Position numbers and translations under genes: made by a program. DNA of 14,001 nucleotides from Nitrospinales bacterium. Its GTDB lineage: Bacteria; Nitrospinota_A; UBA7883; JACRGQ01. The notes under the pieces are model-generated. The model was not told the origin of the DNA, did no database searches, and saw nothing but the letters and a program-made list of their open reading frames with translations. Of this stretch, positions 13,665 through 14,001 are shown one piece after another. How positions within the stretch are numbered: the first letter of the stretch is position 1; every line of letters begins with the position of its first letter. The stretch is taken from the NCBI GenBank assembly GCA_023248615.1, contig JAHFEI010000002.1, forward strand, positions 1 to 14,001, given 5' to 3'.

Positions 13665-14001
13665 CTACTTCTCAGCTGCCACTACGGTGGTTACGCGCGG
13701 CTGATATCCGCTGTAATCGTAGATGAACATGACAACCTTCCACACTTCCTCTTCCGAAAGGTGCGTATGCCACACCGGCATCGCGGATACCCACGGAGTA
13801 CCTTCGTTAGGAAGGCCAGGACCGCCTGTACTTACGCGCCAGAACACGAACGATTCCGTGAGCTGGGCGATTGTGCCTACGTCCATAAAATTTGCGGGAA
13901 GAGGATTAAAACCACTGTAGAAATGCCCCTTGCCATCCAGCTTGTCGCCGTGGCAATAGAAGCAGTTCTGGTAATAGATATTTCCACCTTCTTCAACGTT
14001 C
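13665..14001 (-). CDS. Cytochrome c, 5' end cut by window edge
   Basis: The last 111 residues of a cytochrome c are visible; the gene enters from the right edge, so signal peptide and any earlier domains are unseen. The fragment has a heme site CFYCHGDKLDGKG, the segment TIAQLTESFVFWRVSTGGPGLP, an axial methionine candidate in WVSAMPVWHTHLSEEEVWKVV, and a C-terminal helix ending MFIYDYSGYQP. The pattern is that of a standard c-type domain, close in style to the first domain of the downstream fused cytochrome. Its stop is 10 bases before that gene's start, so they are surely co-transcribed. The full protein may carry further hemes or a membrane domain. Confidence 0.9.
   Translation of the reverse strand, partial: NVEEGGNIYYQNCFYCHGDKLDGKGHFYSGFNPLPANFMDVGTIAQLTESFVFWRVSTGGPGLPNEGTPWVSAMPVWHTHLSEEEVWKVVMFIYDYSGYQPRVTTVVAAEK

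Overview
The window looks like a chromosomal stretch of a Gram-negative bacterium that respires with periplasmic c-type cytochromes. Supporting signs are an outer-membrane beta-barrel protein, a lipoprotein with a lipobox, four exported c-type cytochromes and a dapA gene. The fusion of two cytochrome c domains to an ethylbenzene-dehydrogenase-like heme domain, an NnrS-like membrane protein and the style of the MutS2 ATPase would fit a lineage such as Nitrospinota, Nitrospirota or the former Deltaproteobacteria. No 16S rRNA or other decisive marker is present, so this placement is an inference. Almost every gene lies on the minus strand; the one clear exception is a class-I amidotransferase-like hydrolase.

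Layout, read in window order. 1-2136 is mutS2, cut by the window edge before its Smr domain. 2133-2394 holds two very small ORFs joining infB to mutS2. 2398-4746 is infB (IF-2). 4939-5015 is an initiator tRNA-Met with its own promoter. 5152-6024 is dapA with a recognisable promoter. 6106-7490 is a two-gene unit: a MIP18/DUF59 metal-sulfur assembly factor followed by an NnrS-like polytopic membrane protein. 7674-8429 (plus strand) is a peptidase C26 / PuuD-type hydrolase that converges on, and overlaps by 11 bases, a Wzi-like outer-membrane protein (8419-9891). 9892-10326 has no convincing gene but contains a self-complementary segment that may be a structured RNA or the remnant of a small gene. 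10327-10698 is a small lipoprotein with a structured leader. 10910-10972 holds two strong hairpins, one of which is an intrinsic terminator. 10994-14001 is an operon of four c-type cytochrome genes whose first visible member is cut by the right edge.

How the parts work together. tRNA-fMet and IF-2 are functional partners in translation initiation and are neighbours here. The DUF59 and NnrS-like pair points to metal-centre maturation or nitric-oxide-related metabolism. The cytochrome operon most likely supplies the electron-transfer subunits of a periplasmic oxidoreductase of the DMSO-reductase type II kind (nitrite oxidoreductase, nitrate reductase or a relative) or of a related respiratory complex. 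Its catalytic genes, if linked, would lie beyond position 14001 on the upstream side. I see no CRISPR array, transposon, integrase, restriction or phage-defence gene. The most original material is the cytochrome operon and a few unexplained small or structured elements.
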